From Selenomonas sp. (GTDB lineage: Bacteria > Bacillota > Negativicutes > Selenomonadales > Selenomonadaceae), in contig JALEZZ010000073.1 of assembly GCA_022773585.1 (NCBI GenBank), positions 1-52,678 on the forward strand: a stretch of 52,678 nucleotides of DNA. Direction: 5' to 3'. This document shows, one piece after another, positions 42,958-51,360 of the stretch; positions within the stretch are counted from its first letter, which is position 1; each line of letters opens with the position of its first letter. Under the pieces are notes generated by a model. That model was given only the letters and a program-made list of their open reading frames with translations, was not told the DNA's origin and did not search any database. The position numbers and the translations under genes were made by a program.

Positions 42958-43668
42958 TCAGCGGATGCTGACGGAGCGGAACACGCTCCGGTCGCCGCGA
43001 TGGCGCGAAATGGAATACTCGAACGGACGCCCGTCATCGAGGAATGCGACCTGCGTGACTTCCAGAATCGGCAGGACGCCCTTGATGCCGAGCTCTTTTT
43101 TTTCGTCTTCCGTCGGCAGGACGGCGCGGACGATGCGGTGCGCCGACTGGATCTTGAGCTTGAGGTCGCTCTCGATATAGCTGTAAATCGAGTTTTCGAG
43201 CACCTGACGCTTGATGCCGGGAATCAGCTGGATCGGCATCTGCGTGTACTCCACGACGATGGGCTCGCCATCGCGCGAGCGCACGCGGATGATGTCGTAG
43301 ATGAAATCCTCGACGCTCATCTGGAGCTTTGCCGCAACCTCGGCCTCGGGATGGACGATGTCGAACTTCACGACCTCTGTCGAGACATCATGCCCCTTGA
43401 ATGTCGCCGCAAAACCATTGAACTGGTTCGCCATGCTGAGCTCTTTGACATCCTGGTCTTCGAGTGACTTGACGAACGTACCCGAGCCGCGGCGCTTGAC
43501 GACAAGCCCCTGCTTGACGAGCTCATCGACGGCGCGCTTGATGGTGATGCGGCTGACATCGTACTGCTCGCACATCTCTTTCTCAAGCGCGAGCTGCTGG
43601 CCCGGCGCATAAACACCGTTCATGATATTCTGACGAAGTTCATTTGCTATCGCTTCGTATTTTAACAT
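42958..43668 (-). CDS. GntR/HutC-family repressor (GmuR-like)
   Basis: 236 aa from ATG 43668 (AAGG seven bases upstream). N-terminal winged helix (about 3-68: LKYEAIANELRQNIMNGVYAPGQQL, SRITIKRAVDELVKQGLV, GSGTFV) and a C-terminal UTRA ligand domain (FIYDIIRVRSRDGEPIVVEYT, IEYSISRHRGDR-type end). UTRA domains sense sugar phosphates. It follows the GH1 gene, just as gmuR follows gmuD in the B. subtilis glucomannan operon, so it most likely represses the PTS and mannanase genes and its own promoter. Confidence 0.9.
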   Translation of the reverse strand: MLKYEAIANELRQNIMNGVYAPGQQLALEKEMCEQYDVSRITIKRAVDELVKQGLVVKRRGSGTFVKSLEDQDVKELSMANQFNGFAATFKGHDVSTEVVKFDIVHPEAEVAAKLQMSVEDFIYDIIRVRSRDGEPIVVEYTQMPIQLIPGIKRQVLENSIYSYIESDLKLKIQSAHRIVRAVLPTEDEKKELGIKGVLPILEVTQVAFLDDGRPFEYSISRHRGDRSVFRSVSIR

Positions 43669-43703
43669 GCACGTACCTTCTTTCGGATTCAATATCAACC
43701 CCC

Positions 43704-43732
43704 ATTATACATGGAACCTGTATAAATTACCA
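43704..43732 (-). promoter_or_regulatory. gntR promoter with inverted repeat
   Basis: Minus strand: TGGTAA, 17-bp spacer, TATAAT. An inverted repeat TTATAC-N9-GTATAA (43705-43725) covers the -10 and most of the spacer, a place where a bound regulator would block transcription. HutC-type GntR proteins bind ATAC/GTAT-like half sites, so autoregulation is likely. Confidence 0.7.
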
Positions 43733-43764
43733 TTCATTGTTTGTTATGATTCGGGAAATCATGT

Positions 43765-45162
43765 TCAAAATCCATGATTGGCAATGACATCGTGCATCCA
43801 ATAGCCCGACTTCTTGATGGTCTTCTGCTGCGTCACGAGATCGAGCGCGATGAGGCCGTAGCGGTTCTTGTAGGCATTCGACCACGACCAGCAGTCAATC
43901 GGCGTCCAGAGATGGTAGCCGAAGCAGTTCGAGCCCTCCTGCATGGCCTTGTGCAGCCAGCCGAGATGCTCCTTGATGAAGTCGATGCGATAGTCGTCCT
44001 CGATGAAGCCGTCCTTGTTGCGATACTTCTCCTCGCCCTCGACGCCCATGCCGTTCTCAGAGATGTACCACGGAATGTTGCCGAGCTTGTCACGCACATT
44101 GATGGCGATGTCGTAGATGGCCTTCGGGTAGATTTCCCAGCCGCGATACGGATTCATGCGGCGGCCCGGCATCTCGTAGTTCTCGAAATGCTTCTCAGGC
44201 AGCCAGCCGCGGCTTTCGTCAAACGGCGTCTCACGCTTTTTGGCACGGAACGGCTGGTAATAGTTGATGCCAAGGAAATCGACCGTGTTGTTCTTGATAA
44301 TCTTGAGCTCTTCCGGCGTCGATGTCCAGAGCACGCCGTCTTTCTCAAGCTGATTGACGAGGCTCTCCGTAAACGTGCCATGCACGGCCGGATCGAGGAA
44401 CGAATTGTTTTTGTAATCTTCTGCGAACTTCGCCGCCGCGATGTCTTCGGGACTGTCCGAGCGCGGATACGCCGGCGTAAGGTTCAGGACGATGCCGATG
44501 CGGCCGCCGAGCTTCGGGCAGTCCGTCTCGCGGAACACCTGAATAGCCTTTGCCGAGGCGAGGTTCAGGTTGTAAAGCACCTGGCAGGCCTTCTTGCCAT
44601 CGACGAGCTTCGGATAATGGAACTCGTAGAGATATTCGCCCTCGACGACGACCATCGGTTCGTTGAATGTGACCCAGTCCTTCACGCGGTCGCCAAACAG
44701 CTCGAAGCAGCGTTTTGCAAAGATTGCAAAGAGATCGACGACATGTTTCGACGTCCAGCCGCCATACCGCTCGTAGAGCTCGATGGGCAGGTCGAAGTGA
44801 TGGAGGTTCATGACGGGGCGGATGCCCTGCCGCAGGAATTCGTCGATGACAGCGTTGTAGAAGCGGACGCCATCGGGGTCGGTCTCGCCCGTCTCGAAAT
44901 CCTTGATCAGGCGCGTCCACTGGATGGACGTGCGCACGGAGTTCAAGCCGATTTCCTTCATCAGAGCGATGTCGCGACGATAATCGTTGTAGAAATTCGA
45001 CGCGACATTCGGCCCGACGCCATCAAAGAACGCCTGCGGCTCCGTGTCGAACCAGTAATCGAAGACGCTCCGGTGTGCCTTATGGAAGCGCCCCTCGGAC
45101 TGCGGGCCTGACGTCGCAGCGCCCCACCAGAAGTCCTTGGGAAATTCATATTCGACGCTCAT
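43765..45162 (-). CDS. GH1 6-phospho-beta-glucosidase
   Basis: 465 aa, standard GH1 length. Acid/base E168 in VTFNEP and nucleophile E369 in YISENG. Near the C-terminus SWSNAYKNRYG matches the loop that holds the 6-phosphate in phospho-glucosidases (a Ser and a Lys-x-x-Tyr), so substrates are oligosaccharides phosphorylated by the PTS encoded just upstream. Equivalent to GmuD. The start overlaps the IIA stop (ATGA). Confidence 0.93.
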   Translation of the reverse strand: MSVEYEFPKDFWWGAATSGPQSEGRFHKAHRSVFDYWFDTEPQAFFDGVGPNVASNFYNDYRRDIALMKEIGLNSVRTSIQWTRLIKDFETGETDPDGVRFYNAVIDEFLRQGIRPVMNLHHFDLPIELYERYGGWTSKHVVDLFAIFAKRCFELFGDRVKDWVTFNEPMVVVEGEYLYEFHYPKLVDGKKACQVLYNLNLASAKAIQVFRETDCPKLGGRIGIVLNLTPAYPRSDSPEDIAAAKFAEDYKNNSFLDPAVHGTFTESLVNQLEKDGVLWTSTPEELKIIKNNTVDFLGINYYQPFRAKKRETPFDESRGWLPEKHFENYEMPGRRMNPYRGWEIYPKAIYDIAINVRDKLGNIPWYISENGMGVEGEEKYRNKDGFIEDDYRIDFIKEHLGWLHKAMQEGSNCFGYHLWTPIDCWSWSNAYKNRYGLIALDLVTQQKTIKKSGYWMHDVIANHGF

Positions 45163-45503
45163 GCATCTTCCTCCGCTTTTTCATTCTTATCTTTCAGCGC
45201 GGCATACATCTCGACCATGAGGTTCGCCATGTCGCGCACGGCGAGTGCCGTCATGAAGTGATCCTGCGCATGAATCAGCAGGATGGATTTCTCGACGGGA
45301 TGACCGTCGCATTCCGCCGACATCATGGCCGTCTGGATGTCATGCGCCTCGCCGATTTCCTTGCCGCCCTCTTCAATCTTCTTCTTCGCAGCAGCAATAT
45401 CGCCAGTTTTGAGCATGTCGCGCACGGCCTCGATGACCATCGAGCGGCCCGTACCGGAATGCAGAATCAGCTGCATCGACTGTTCTACTGTTTTCTCATC
45501 CAT
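45159..45503 (-). CDS. PTS lactose/cellobiose-family IIA
   Basis: 114 aa all-helical IIA of the lactose family. Active-site histidine H78 in LLIHAQDHFM; E and D residues of the trimer metal site nearby. It passes phosphate from HPr to IIB. Start overlaps the IIC stop by one base (TAATG) and its own stop overlaps GH1. Confidence 0.94.
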   Translation of the reverse strand: MDEKTVEQSMQLILHSGTGRSMVIEAVRDMLKTGDIAAAKKKIEEGGKEIGEAHDIQTAMMSAECDGHPVEKSILLIHAQDHFMTALAVRDMANLMVEMYAALKDKNEKAEEDA

Positions 45504-46843
45504 TATTCTTCAGCCTCCTCATCCTTGATCTTGTTCGACGCGATGACGAACGGTGCATAAATGCAGATGTCCATCAGCAGCCAGACAATCTGCAGGAGGC
45601 CGCCGGCAATCGAGCCGGTACCGATGGTCGCGCCAAAGAACCGCGGCATCGTCCACGGTACCACGTATTTGAAGATTGGCACGATGCCAGCCGAAATCGC
45701 GAGCCAGCCGACGACGGTGTTCGCAAGCGGCGCAAGGATGTGCGGGATCAGGAGAATCGGGTTCAGGACAATCGGCAGGCCGAAAGCAATCGGCTCCTGG
45801 ATGTTGAAGAGCATGGCCGGGAAGCCGAGCTTCGCAACGGCGCGCCAGCTGTCTTTCTTCGAGAAGATGAAGATGGCAATCAAGAGGCCCATGATGTGCA
45901 TGAGGCCAGCTTCAAAGAAGCCGTTCGAGAAGACATACGCGGCATCGCCTGCCTGGTTTGCGAGCTGTGCCGGCATGTAGACCATGTTCTGGATAGCCGC
46001 CGTGACGTTGTGGCCATGGATGCCGAACCACCAGAAGAACCAGACGATGAACTGATAGAGGAGCGAGAAGCCAAGGCCCTACGAAAAGCCCATGAGCGGA
46101 GCCTGGATGATGGCATAGATGAGATCGTTGAGCGCTGCCTTGCCCATGAACTGGCAGTTCGAGAGAATCGTCGAGAAAATCGTGAAGACCGTCAGCGTCA
46201 CAAAGACCGGAACGAGGACGGCAAACGACTGCGAAACAGCAGGCGGCACGGTCTCCGGCATCTTGATGCGGATCTTTTCATTCTTCGAGAGCTTGACGAA
46301 GATCCACGAAGCGACCGTCGCAACGATGATAGACGTCAGCACGGCCTTGTTGCCGAAATAGTCGAGGCTGAACGCGCCGAGCTTGTCGCCGGCCTTGCCA
46401 ACGACCTGCTGCGGCGTCACGATGATGAACGCACCGATGGCCGTCAGTGCCGTCGAGAACTTGTCGCCGCCCCAGATGCCGCCGAGACGGTAGGAGAACG
46501 CCGCGACGAGCATGAACGAGAAAATGCCGAAGCCGACGGTGACGACGTTATTGCAGAGGCCCTGATACATCTGCAGTGTACCGACGAAGCTCGACGCCTT
46601 GTAGGCATCGCTCTTCGGATCGAGCCCCGTGAACGTCTGGCCGAGGCCGAGGCCGTCCGCGCCCATAATCGTGCCCCACGGGTCGAGCACGACCCATTCG
46701 ATGATGCCGAAGAACGAGCCGACGATGATGAACGGCAGCAGCATCGAGAACGCGTCACGCATCGCCAGCAGGTATTTGTTGCTGGAAATCTTTCCTGCCA
46801 GCGGCATCATAACGTGCTCAAAACTTTCCACGATGGAATTCAT
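45503..46843 (-). pseudogene. PTS lactose/cellobiose-family IIC, split by an in-frame TAG
   Basis: The frame from ATG 46843 to the stop at 45503 would give 446 residues, normal for IIC, but a TAG at 46081-46079 (codon 255) cuts it after APLMGFS. After the stop the same frame continues without a break into GLGFSLLYQFIVWFFWWFGIHGHN, the conserved IIC segment with the FGIHG motif. The first part holds about six membrane helices, the second the sugar-binding C-half, so neither part should transport. One base change would account for it. It is either a true nonsense mutation or a sequencing error; all genes around it are intact. Confidence 0.88.
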
Positions 46844-46889
46844 TTTTTGTCTTCCCCCTCATTATTATAGAAGAAATCGGGCTATCTTG

Positions 46890-47198
46890 TTATGCCTTGC
46901 CCGTCATCTTAAGCGCTTTCTCAAGCACCTTGTCGCCGCGGATCATGCCGTAGTCGCGCATGTCGATGACATCGACCGGGCACTTGCCGCCAACGACGTT
47001 CTTGACATCGCCGAGCATGTGGCGGATCTGTGGGCCGAGCAGCACGCAGTCGGCCGTATCAACGCGCTCGTCGAGGACTTCGACGGAGAACGCCTCGATA
47101 TGGACGTCGTCAAGCGACTTCTTCGCAGCCGCTTCCTGCATCTTCTTGACGAGGATCGAGGTGGACATGCCAGCGTTGCAAACGAGATAGATGTTCAT
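46890..47198 (-). CDS. PTS lactose/cellobiose-family IIB
   Basis: 102 aa. Phospho-acceptor cysteine C7 in LVCNAGMSTS, followed by the P-loop; Rossmann-like fold for the rest (ADCVLLGPQIRHML). First gene of the PTS operon (IIB-IIC-IIA-GH1), matching the order of gmuB first in B. subtilis. GGAGG upstream of ATG 47198. Confidence 0.94.
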   Translation of the reverse strand: MNIYLVCNAGMSTSILVKKMQEAAAKKSLDDVHIEAFSVEVLDERVDTADCVLLGPQIRHMLGDVKNVVGGKCPVDVIDMRDYGMIRGDKVLEKALKMTGKA

Positions 47199-47242
47199 GA
47201 TGAGTTCCTCCTGTTTTGATGTGATTGAAATATGATGGAATC

Positions 47243-47280
47243 TGTCCCGAAATGTATTCGACTGCTTCGCATTCAGGACA
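47243..47280 (-). promoter_or_regulatory. Hairpin in the PTS operon leader
   Basis: In the transcript TGTCCTGAAT (47280-47271) can pair with ATTTCGGGACA (47253-47243), one U:G pair included. It lies within the roughly 95-nt untranslated leader, about 45 bases before the IIB start. No U run follows, so it is not a terminator; it could affect stability or bind a regulator. Confidence 0.45.
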
Positions 47281-47299
47281 TCTCTTGTTTACAGTGCTT

Positions 47300-47338
47300 A
47301 TTATATTCTATTGGTCATATTTTGTCAATAAAAGATAT
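47300..47338 (-). promoter_or_regulatory. Promoter of the PTS-GH1 operon, with shared -35 box
   Basis: Minus strand: TTGACA (47328-47323), 17-bp spacer, TATAAT (47305-47300). Contains the same 18-bp block as the mannanase promoter (47338-47321). Here the block is also part of an inverted repeat TTTGTCA-N10-TGACAAA. Confidence 0.85.
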
Positions 47339-47364
47339 GACAAATTTTGAAAAAGTTTTCTCTG

Positions 47365-47382
47365 TGTCATTTCAAAATGACA
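47365..47382. promoter_or_regulatory. Perfect 18-bp palindrome between the PTS and porin promoters
   Basis: TGTCATTT-CA-AAATGACA, perfectly symmetric, 10 bp before the porin -35 and about 37 bp behind the PTS -35. It suits a dimeric regulator acting on the two divergent promoters. The half site TGTCA also occurs in the inverted repeat at the PTS -35. Regulator unknown. Confidence 0.65.
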
Positions 47383-47392
47383 TAATCTATAC

Positions 47393-47421
47393 TTGACAAT
47401 GTTCGGTGAAAAGTGTATGAT
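47393..47421 (+). promoter_or_regulatory. Promoter of the SLH porin gene
   Basis: TTGACA, 17-bp spacer, TATGAT; about 115 nt of leader follow before the start codon. Confidence 0.8.
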
Positions 47422-47538
47422 TTTATCAGATAAGAAATTGTTATTCCAAATTCCTTATCATTCGTTCTTACAGAAGCACGAAACAATGGACAGTGCTTCT
47501 GGACAGATTTTGTGGATTCATTATTGGAGGGAAACAGT

Positions 47539-47662
47539 ATGATGAAGAAACACGTCCTTGCTGCTGCCGTCTCGGCGCTCGTCATCGGCTCTGCCAGCAG
47601 CTGCCTGGCTGCTGCCAACCCGTTCTCCGATGTCCCAAAAGATCATTGGGCATACGATGCGG
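47539..47662 (+). pseudogene. SLH-domain porin, N-terminal fragment (cut by IS21-type element)
   Basis: Start ATG 47539 with GGAGGG upstream. Encodes a signal peptide (KKHVLAAAVSALVIGSASSCLAA) and the first part of an SLH domain (NPFSDVPKDHWAYDAV). At 47663 the insertion element begins, and the frame ends at a TGA (47689-47691) after 50 codons. Joined to 50067-51301 with one target copy removed, the gene restores an exact 452-aa frame. The product would have been an outer-membrane porin pinned to peptidoglycan by its SLH domain, the main porin design of Negativicutes. Confidence 0.92.
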
Positions 47663-47791
47663 TGTTAGCGCCGGGCGAAAAACGCCACTGAGTGTCGGGC
47701 GAAATTGACCAATCTTGGTCGGATGAAAATCACCAATCGTGTCCTTCTTGCGCTATACTGAAGCCATCAACGGCTCAGGGAAAGGAGCGCA

Positions 47792-49117
47792 ATGAAAGAC
47801 ACAAACCATACGCAATCCGAAGAGCGTCGCGTTGCAGAGGCTCTGGAGGCCATGCGGAAAGACGCTGGTGACGCCTTCAAACTTGAGGCTGTCAACCTCG
47901 CCGAGATGGGACGCCGCACGGGCCTTTCGCGCAGCCGCTTGCGCAGGCTCAAGAAGAACGGCTTCGAGTTCAAGCCGCACGCGAACAAGGGCCGCAAGGC
48001 GAAGAAGACCGTACTTTCAGGATTCACGGGCGCTTTGGACGACCTTCTGCGCAAGGGCGTTTCCAATTCGTCGGTCATCCTCGAACGCCTCAAAGAGCTC
48101 GGATATCCCGGCGGCCTGACTGTCGTCAAAGAGTATATTGCAAGGCACAAAAACCTCCTGCCGCCCAAGAGGCAGGTCGTTGCACCGCAGGGGAATCGCG
48201 GCCGCAGGTACGAAACGCCGCCAGGAGATTCTTTCCAGATGGACTGGGGATTCACGAATGTGGTGGCAAGCGCCGGCGGCACCTTCCAATGTGCGTGCTT
48301 TGTCATGACCTGCCACCATTGCGGTGCCTGCTACGTCGAGTTCTTCCCGAATGCCAAGCAGGAGAACCTCTTCATCGGGATGATTCACGGCTTCGAACGC
48401 CTCGGCGTTCCAGCACACGTGCTCACGGACAACATGAAGAGCGTCGTCCTGCACCGCGACCTCGAAGACCAGCCCGTCTGGCACTCAGACTATGACGCCT
48501 TCATGCACACCGTCGGCTTCCAGACGAAGATCTGCAAGCCGAGGCATCCGTTCACCAAGGGAAAGGTGGAACGCCTGGTGCGCTTTGTGAAGGAGAACTT
48601 CCTTGCCGGGCGCACGTTCTACAACGTGACAGACTTGAACCGCGCCGCGCTGGAATGGTGCGACAAGCAGAATGGTATTTTCCATCGCGGCTCTGCTTGC
48701 GTTCCAAACGAGGTGCATGGAAGTGAATGCGCCCAGCACCTGCATCTGCTGGATGACAGCCGGGAGCTCCAAGGCTATCTCTGCCCGCTCCGCAAGATTT
48801 CCTTCGACGGGTTCGTGAACTACGAAGGCAGGCGCTTCGGCGTCCCCTACCAGTACACGGGATCGTTCGTGCGCGTCATGCGGAAGGATGCCTGGCTCTA
48901 CATTTACTCGGAAGACCTCCTGCAGCTGCTCGTCTCGCACGAAGTGACGTGGAGCAAGTGCGACCGTTTCTGCAAAGACCAGTACGCCGTCCCCCAGCAG
49001 CCGGAGGAGTTCCCGACCGCGCCTGTGAAGACGCAGGCGACCATGCTCCCAGAGGACGAGCTCGACCGCTCCTTCGAGAAATTCAATTTCAGCAAGGGGG
49101 CGGACAGCGATGACTGA
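47792..49117 (+). CDS. IS21-family transposase IstA
   Basis: 441 aa. N-terminal helix-turn-helix (about 30-55: NLAEMGRRTGLSRSRLRRL), then an integrase core with the DDE residues in QMDWG, LTDNM and GKVERLVRF, and a C-terminal beta domain (YEGRRFGVPYQY). Full length. Cuts and joins DNA ends as a multimer with IstB. Confidence 0.95.
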   Translation: MKDTNHTQSEERRVAEALEAMRKDAGDAFKLEAVNLAEMGRRTGLSRSRLRRLKKNGFEFKPHANKGRKAKKTVLSGFTGALDDLLRKGVSNSSVILERLKELGYPGGLTVVKEYIARHKNLLPPKRQVVAPQGNRGRRYETPPGDSFQMDWGFTNVVASAGGTFQCACFVMTCHHCGACYVEFFPNAKQENLFIGMIHGFERLGVPAHVLTDNMKSVVLHRDLEDQPVWHSDYDAFMHTVGFQTKICKPRHPFTKGKVERLVRFVKENFLAGRTFYNVTDLNRAALEWCDKQNGIFHRGSACVPNEVHGSECAQHLHLLDDSRELQGYLCPLRKISFDGFVNYEGRRFGVPYQYTGSFVRVMRKDAWLYIYSEDLLQLLVSHEVTWSKCDRFCKDQYAVPQQPEEFPTAPVKTQATMLPEDELDRSFEKFNFSKGADSDD

Positions 49118-49922
49118 CTCCCTGTTCAGCGCCATCGACCGGTGCAACGAGCTGCTGCGGCTGGACTTCTCGGCAGAAGAATTCGCGAAGCTGGCAGAGG
49201 AACGTTCCCTTTCCGCGGAATCCATCGAGGCCGTGTCTTCGGTGTTCGAATATCTCCGGGACAAGAAGGAGCAGTCCACTATCCAGATGCTCCTGCGCAC
49301 CAGCCGCCTGCCGCAGAAGCAGGTCAAGACGTTTGACAACTTCGATTTCGACGTCCTGAAAGGCAAGGACATCGACAAGCTCAAGAATCTCCAGACGTTG
49401 GCTCCCATCTACGCGCACAAGAACATCGCGTTCATCGGGCCGCCGGGGACGGGCAAGACGCATCTTGCGCAGGCGTTCGGCTACGAGTGCTGCCGCCACC
49501 GCATGAAGACGTACTTCATCAAGGCGGCCGAGCTGCGTGACAAGTTCACCATCGCCCGCCGCGCGGGCAGAGAGGGCGCGCTCCTTACCAGCCTCGTCCG
49601 GCCGTCCTGCCTGATTATCGATGAAGTTGGTCACTGCGAATTCGACAAGGCGAACACGCGCTTGTTCTTCGACATGGTGGACCGCCGCTACAACAAGGAG
49701 GGTGCGTTCAACATGATCTTCACGAGCAACAAGAATCCCTCCGACTGGCGGGAAATCTTTGGTGAGAACGATGCGCTGCTCTGCCCGCTCGACCGCCTCT
49801 TTGATTCCGCTTCTGTCTTCACCTTCCGTGGTGAGAGCTTCCGTGGCAAGCATCTAGAGAACTACACGCTGCGTGCAGAGCACTCCGCTTCCACCACGCA
49901 GAACAATCCATTGAACCACTAA
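49110..49922 (+). CDS. IS21-family helper ATPase IstB
   Basis: 270 aa. AAA+ ATPase with Walker A FIGPPGTGKTH (about 108-118), Walker B CLIIDEVGH, sensor IFTSNKNPSDW. It selects and shapes the target DNA for IstA. Its ATG overlaps the istA stop by eight bases (ATGACTGA), a usual arrangement in this family. Confidence 0.95.
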   Translation: MTDSLFSAIDRCNELLRLDFSAEEFAKLAEERSLSAESIEAVSSVFEYLRDKKEQSTIQMLLRTSRLPQKQVKTFDNFDFDVLKGKDIDKLKNLQTLAPIYAHKNIAFIGPPGTGKTHLAQAFGYECCRHRMKTYFIKAAELRDKFTIARRAGREGALLTSLVRPSCLIIDEVGHCEFDKANTRLFFDMVDRRYNKEGAFNMIFTSNKNPSDWREIFGENDALLCPLDRLFDSASVFTFRGESFRGKHLENYTLRAEHSASTTQNNPLNH

Positions 49923-50066
49923 CCATAACCTGAACAGCCAATCTGAGCCGTTGATATTTTATGATTGGCTCTTTTCGATTGACTCAAATTGGCGAATTTC
50001 AGCCGACCCGAATTGGCGTTTTTCGACCGACGCAATTTGGCGAATTTCACCCGACGCGAACAGCGG

Positions 50067-51301
50067 TCACGCAGCTCGCAAAAGATGGCGTCATCGAGGG
50101 CTACGGCGATGACACATTCCAGGGCGACAAGAACATCACGCGCTACGAAATGGCACAGATGGTCGCGAAAGCCATGGCGAAAAACGATGTCTCAGCAGCC
50201 GACAAGGCGACGATTGACAAGCTGGCAGCGGAGTTCGCGGATGAACTCCAGAATCTCGGCGTCCGCGTCGCCAACCTCGAAAAGCATGCCGACAATGTCA
50301 AGTGGAGCGGCATCTTCGCGCAGAAGGCCATGTCTGGCAACACGGACAACAATACCTGGTGGGAGAAAGAACTCTTCCTCAACGTCGATGGCCAGGTCAA
50401 CGATGACTGGAAAGTCCATGCCGGCATCGATACGAAGTGGGGCACGAATACGGACGGCTTCAACGGTGAAGAAGAATTTTCTGACAAGTACGGCACGAAT
50501 GACCACAAGGTTACGAACATGCTCTACCATGTCTATGCGCAGGGCCCGCTGTTCAAAGGTTCGAACTTCACGTTCGGCCTCTTCACGCCAAGCCTTCAGA
50601 GCGGCTATGTCGGCAACGCCCGCACGAAGGGCGCCGAGCTCGATTACAAAGTTGGAAAAACCTCGTTCAAGGTCTACGGCGGCAAGCTCCATGAGAAGAA
50701 CGCCGACCTCTCCTCTTCCTGGTCGGCCTTCTTCCGTCGCGGCGGCGGACTCGGTGATTTCGAGGAAGGAAATCCAGCCGAAGGCTCCGGCGGTTTCTAC
50801 GATCGCAACCTCAACGTTGTCGGCGGCTCCATCGAGCACAGCTTCACCGACCGCACAGCAGCTGGTCTCGGCTACTATGCACTGAAAAATTCCTATGCTT
50901 ATGACAAAGGCGACAGCACGCTCGGCATCTGGGCCGTCGATTTCCGCCAGAATCTCGTGAAGAATCTCGACCTTACGGCATTCTACTCGCATGGCAACCA
51001 ACATTTCCAGAACAAGGCATACGACGTCAAGCTCACGTACAATGGCAGCCCGTGGGGCAGCAAGCCTTGGGGCGCCGTGCTCGGCTATCGCTATCTCGGT
51101 TCTGATGCCCTCATCATGTCGAGCGTCGTCAATGGTTCCGAGAAGCCGGGCATGAAAGGTCTCGAAGCGCAGCTCTGGTTCCATCTCGCAAAGAACATCC
51201 AGCTCCAGAACTACTGGTTCAACGGCACGCCGATTTCCAATGACACCGACACGCCTTACCATCGCAACGCATACTTCTCGAGCTTGATTTTCGCCTTCTA
51301 A
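50067..51301 (+). pseudogene. SLH-domain porin, C-terminal fragment
   Basis: Continues the porin after the insertion: rest of the SLH domain (TQLAKDGVIEGYGDDTFQGDKNITRYEMAQMVAKAM), a short coiled-coil linker (FADELQNLGVRVANLEKHADNVKW) and a beta-barrel with alternating strands ending in SSLIFAF, the terminal aromatic that marks outer-membrane proteins. The frame is open back into the IS end to an ATG at 49961, but that start has no ribosome site and no signal peptide, so an exported porin cannot come from it. The reading frame itself has no other defect, which suggests the insertion is recent. Confidence 0.92.
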
Positions 51302-51317
51302 GATTCCAAAATAGAAT

Positions 51318-51356
51318 ATATCTTTTATTGACAAAGGTCACATAAAATGATATTCT
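51318..51356 (+). promoter_or_regulatory. Promoter just after the porin gene, with shared -35 box
   Basis: TTGACA (51328-51333), 17-bp spacer, TATTCT (51351-51356). The block ATATCTTTTATTGACAAA (51318-51335) is identical to those at the mannanase and PTS promoters, and with the mannanase promoter the match extends three bases further upstream. It points away from the porin into a gap with no gene on this strand. Confidence 0.7.
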
Positions 51357-51360
51357 ATAG

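Larger units (their letters stand above)
47663..50062 (+). mobile_element. IS21-family insertion sequence, 2400 bp
   Basis: Ends are TGTTAGCGCCGGGCGAAAAA on the left and, inverted, TGTTCGCGTCGGGTGAAATT on the right, imperfect inverted repeats starting with TGTT. Each end carries several spaced copies of a roughly 22-bp motif (GTCGG-N2-GAAA-N3-CGCCAA-like; 47671-47740 and 49960-50060), the multiple transposase sites typical of IS21. It holds istA and istB and is flanked by a 4-bp duplication, GCGG (47659-47662 and 50063-50066). Both genes are intact, so it may still move. Confidence 0.95.

Noticed and set aside
46079..46081. TAG read as pyrrolysine or as programmed readthrough in IIC
   Set aside because: Pyrrolysine is not known in PTS permeases, and no context for readthrough is visible. 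A mutation or sequencing error is far simpler.
49961..50066. A start inside the IS end that would fuse IS-coded repeats to the porin remainder
   Set aside because: No ribosome site and no signal peptide; the repeated GEF-PTR-like residues are just translations of the IS terminal repeats.
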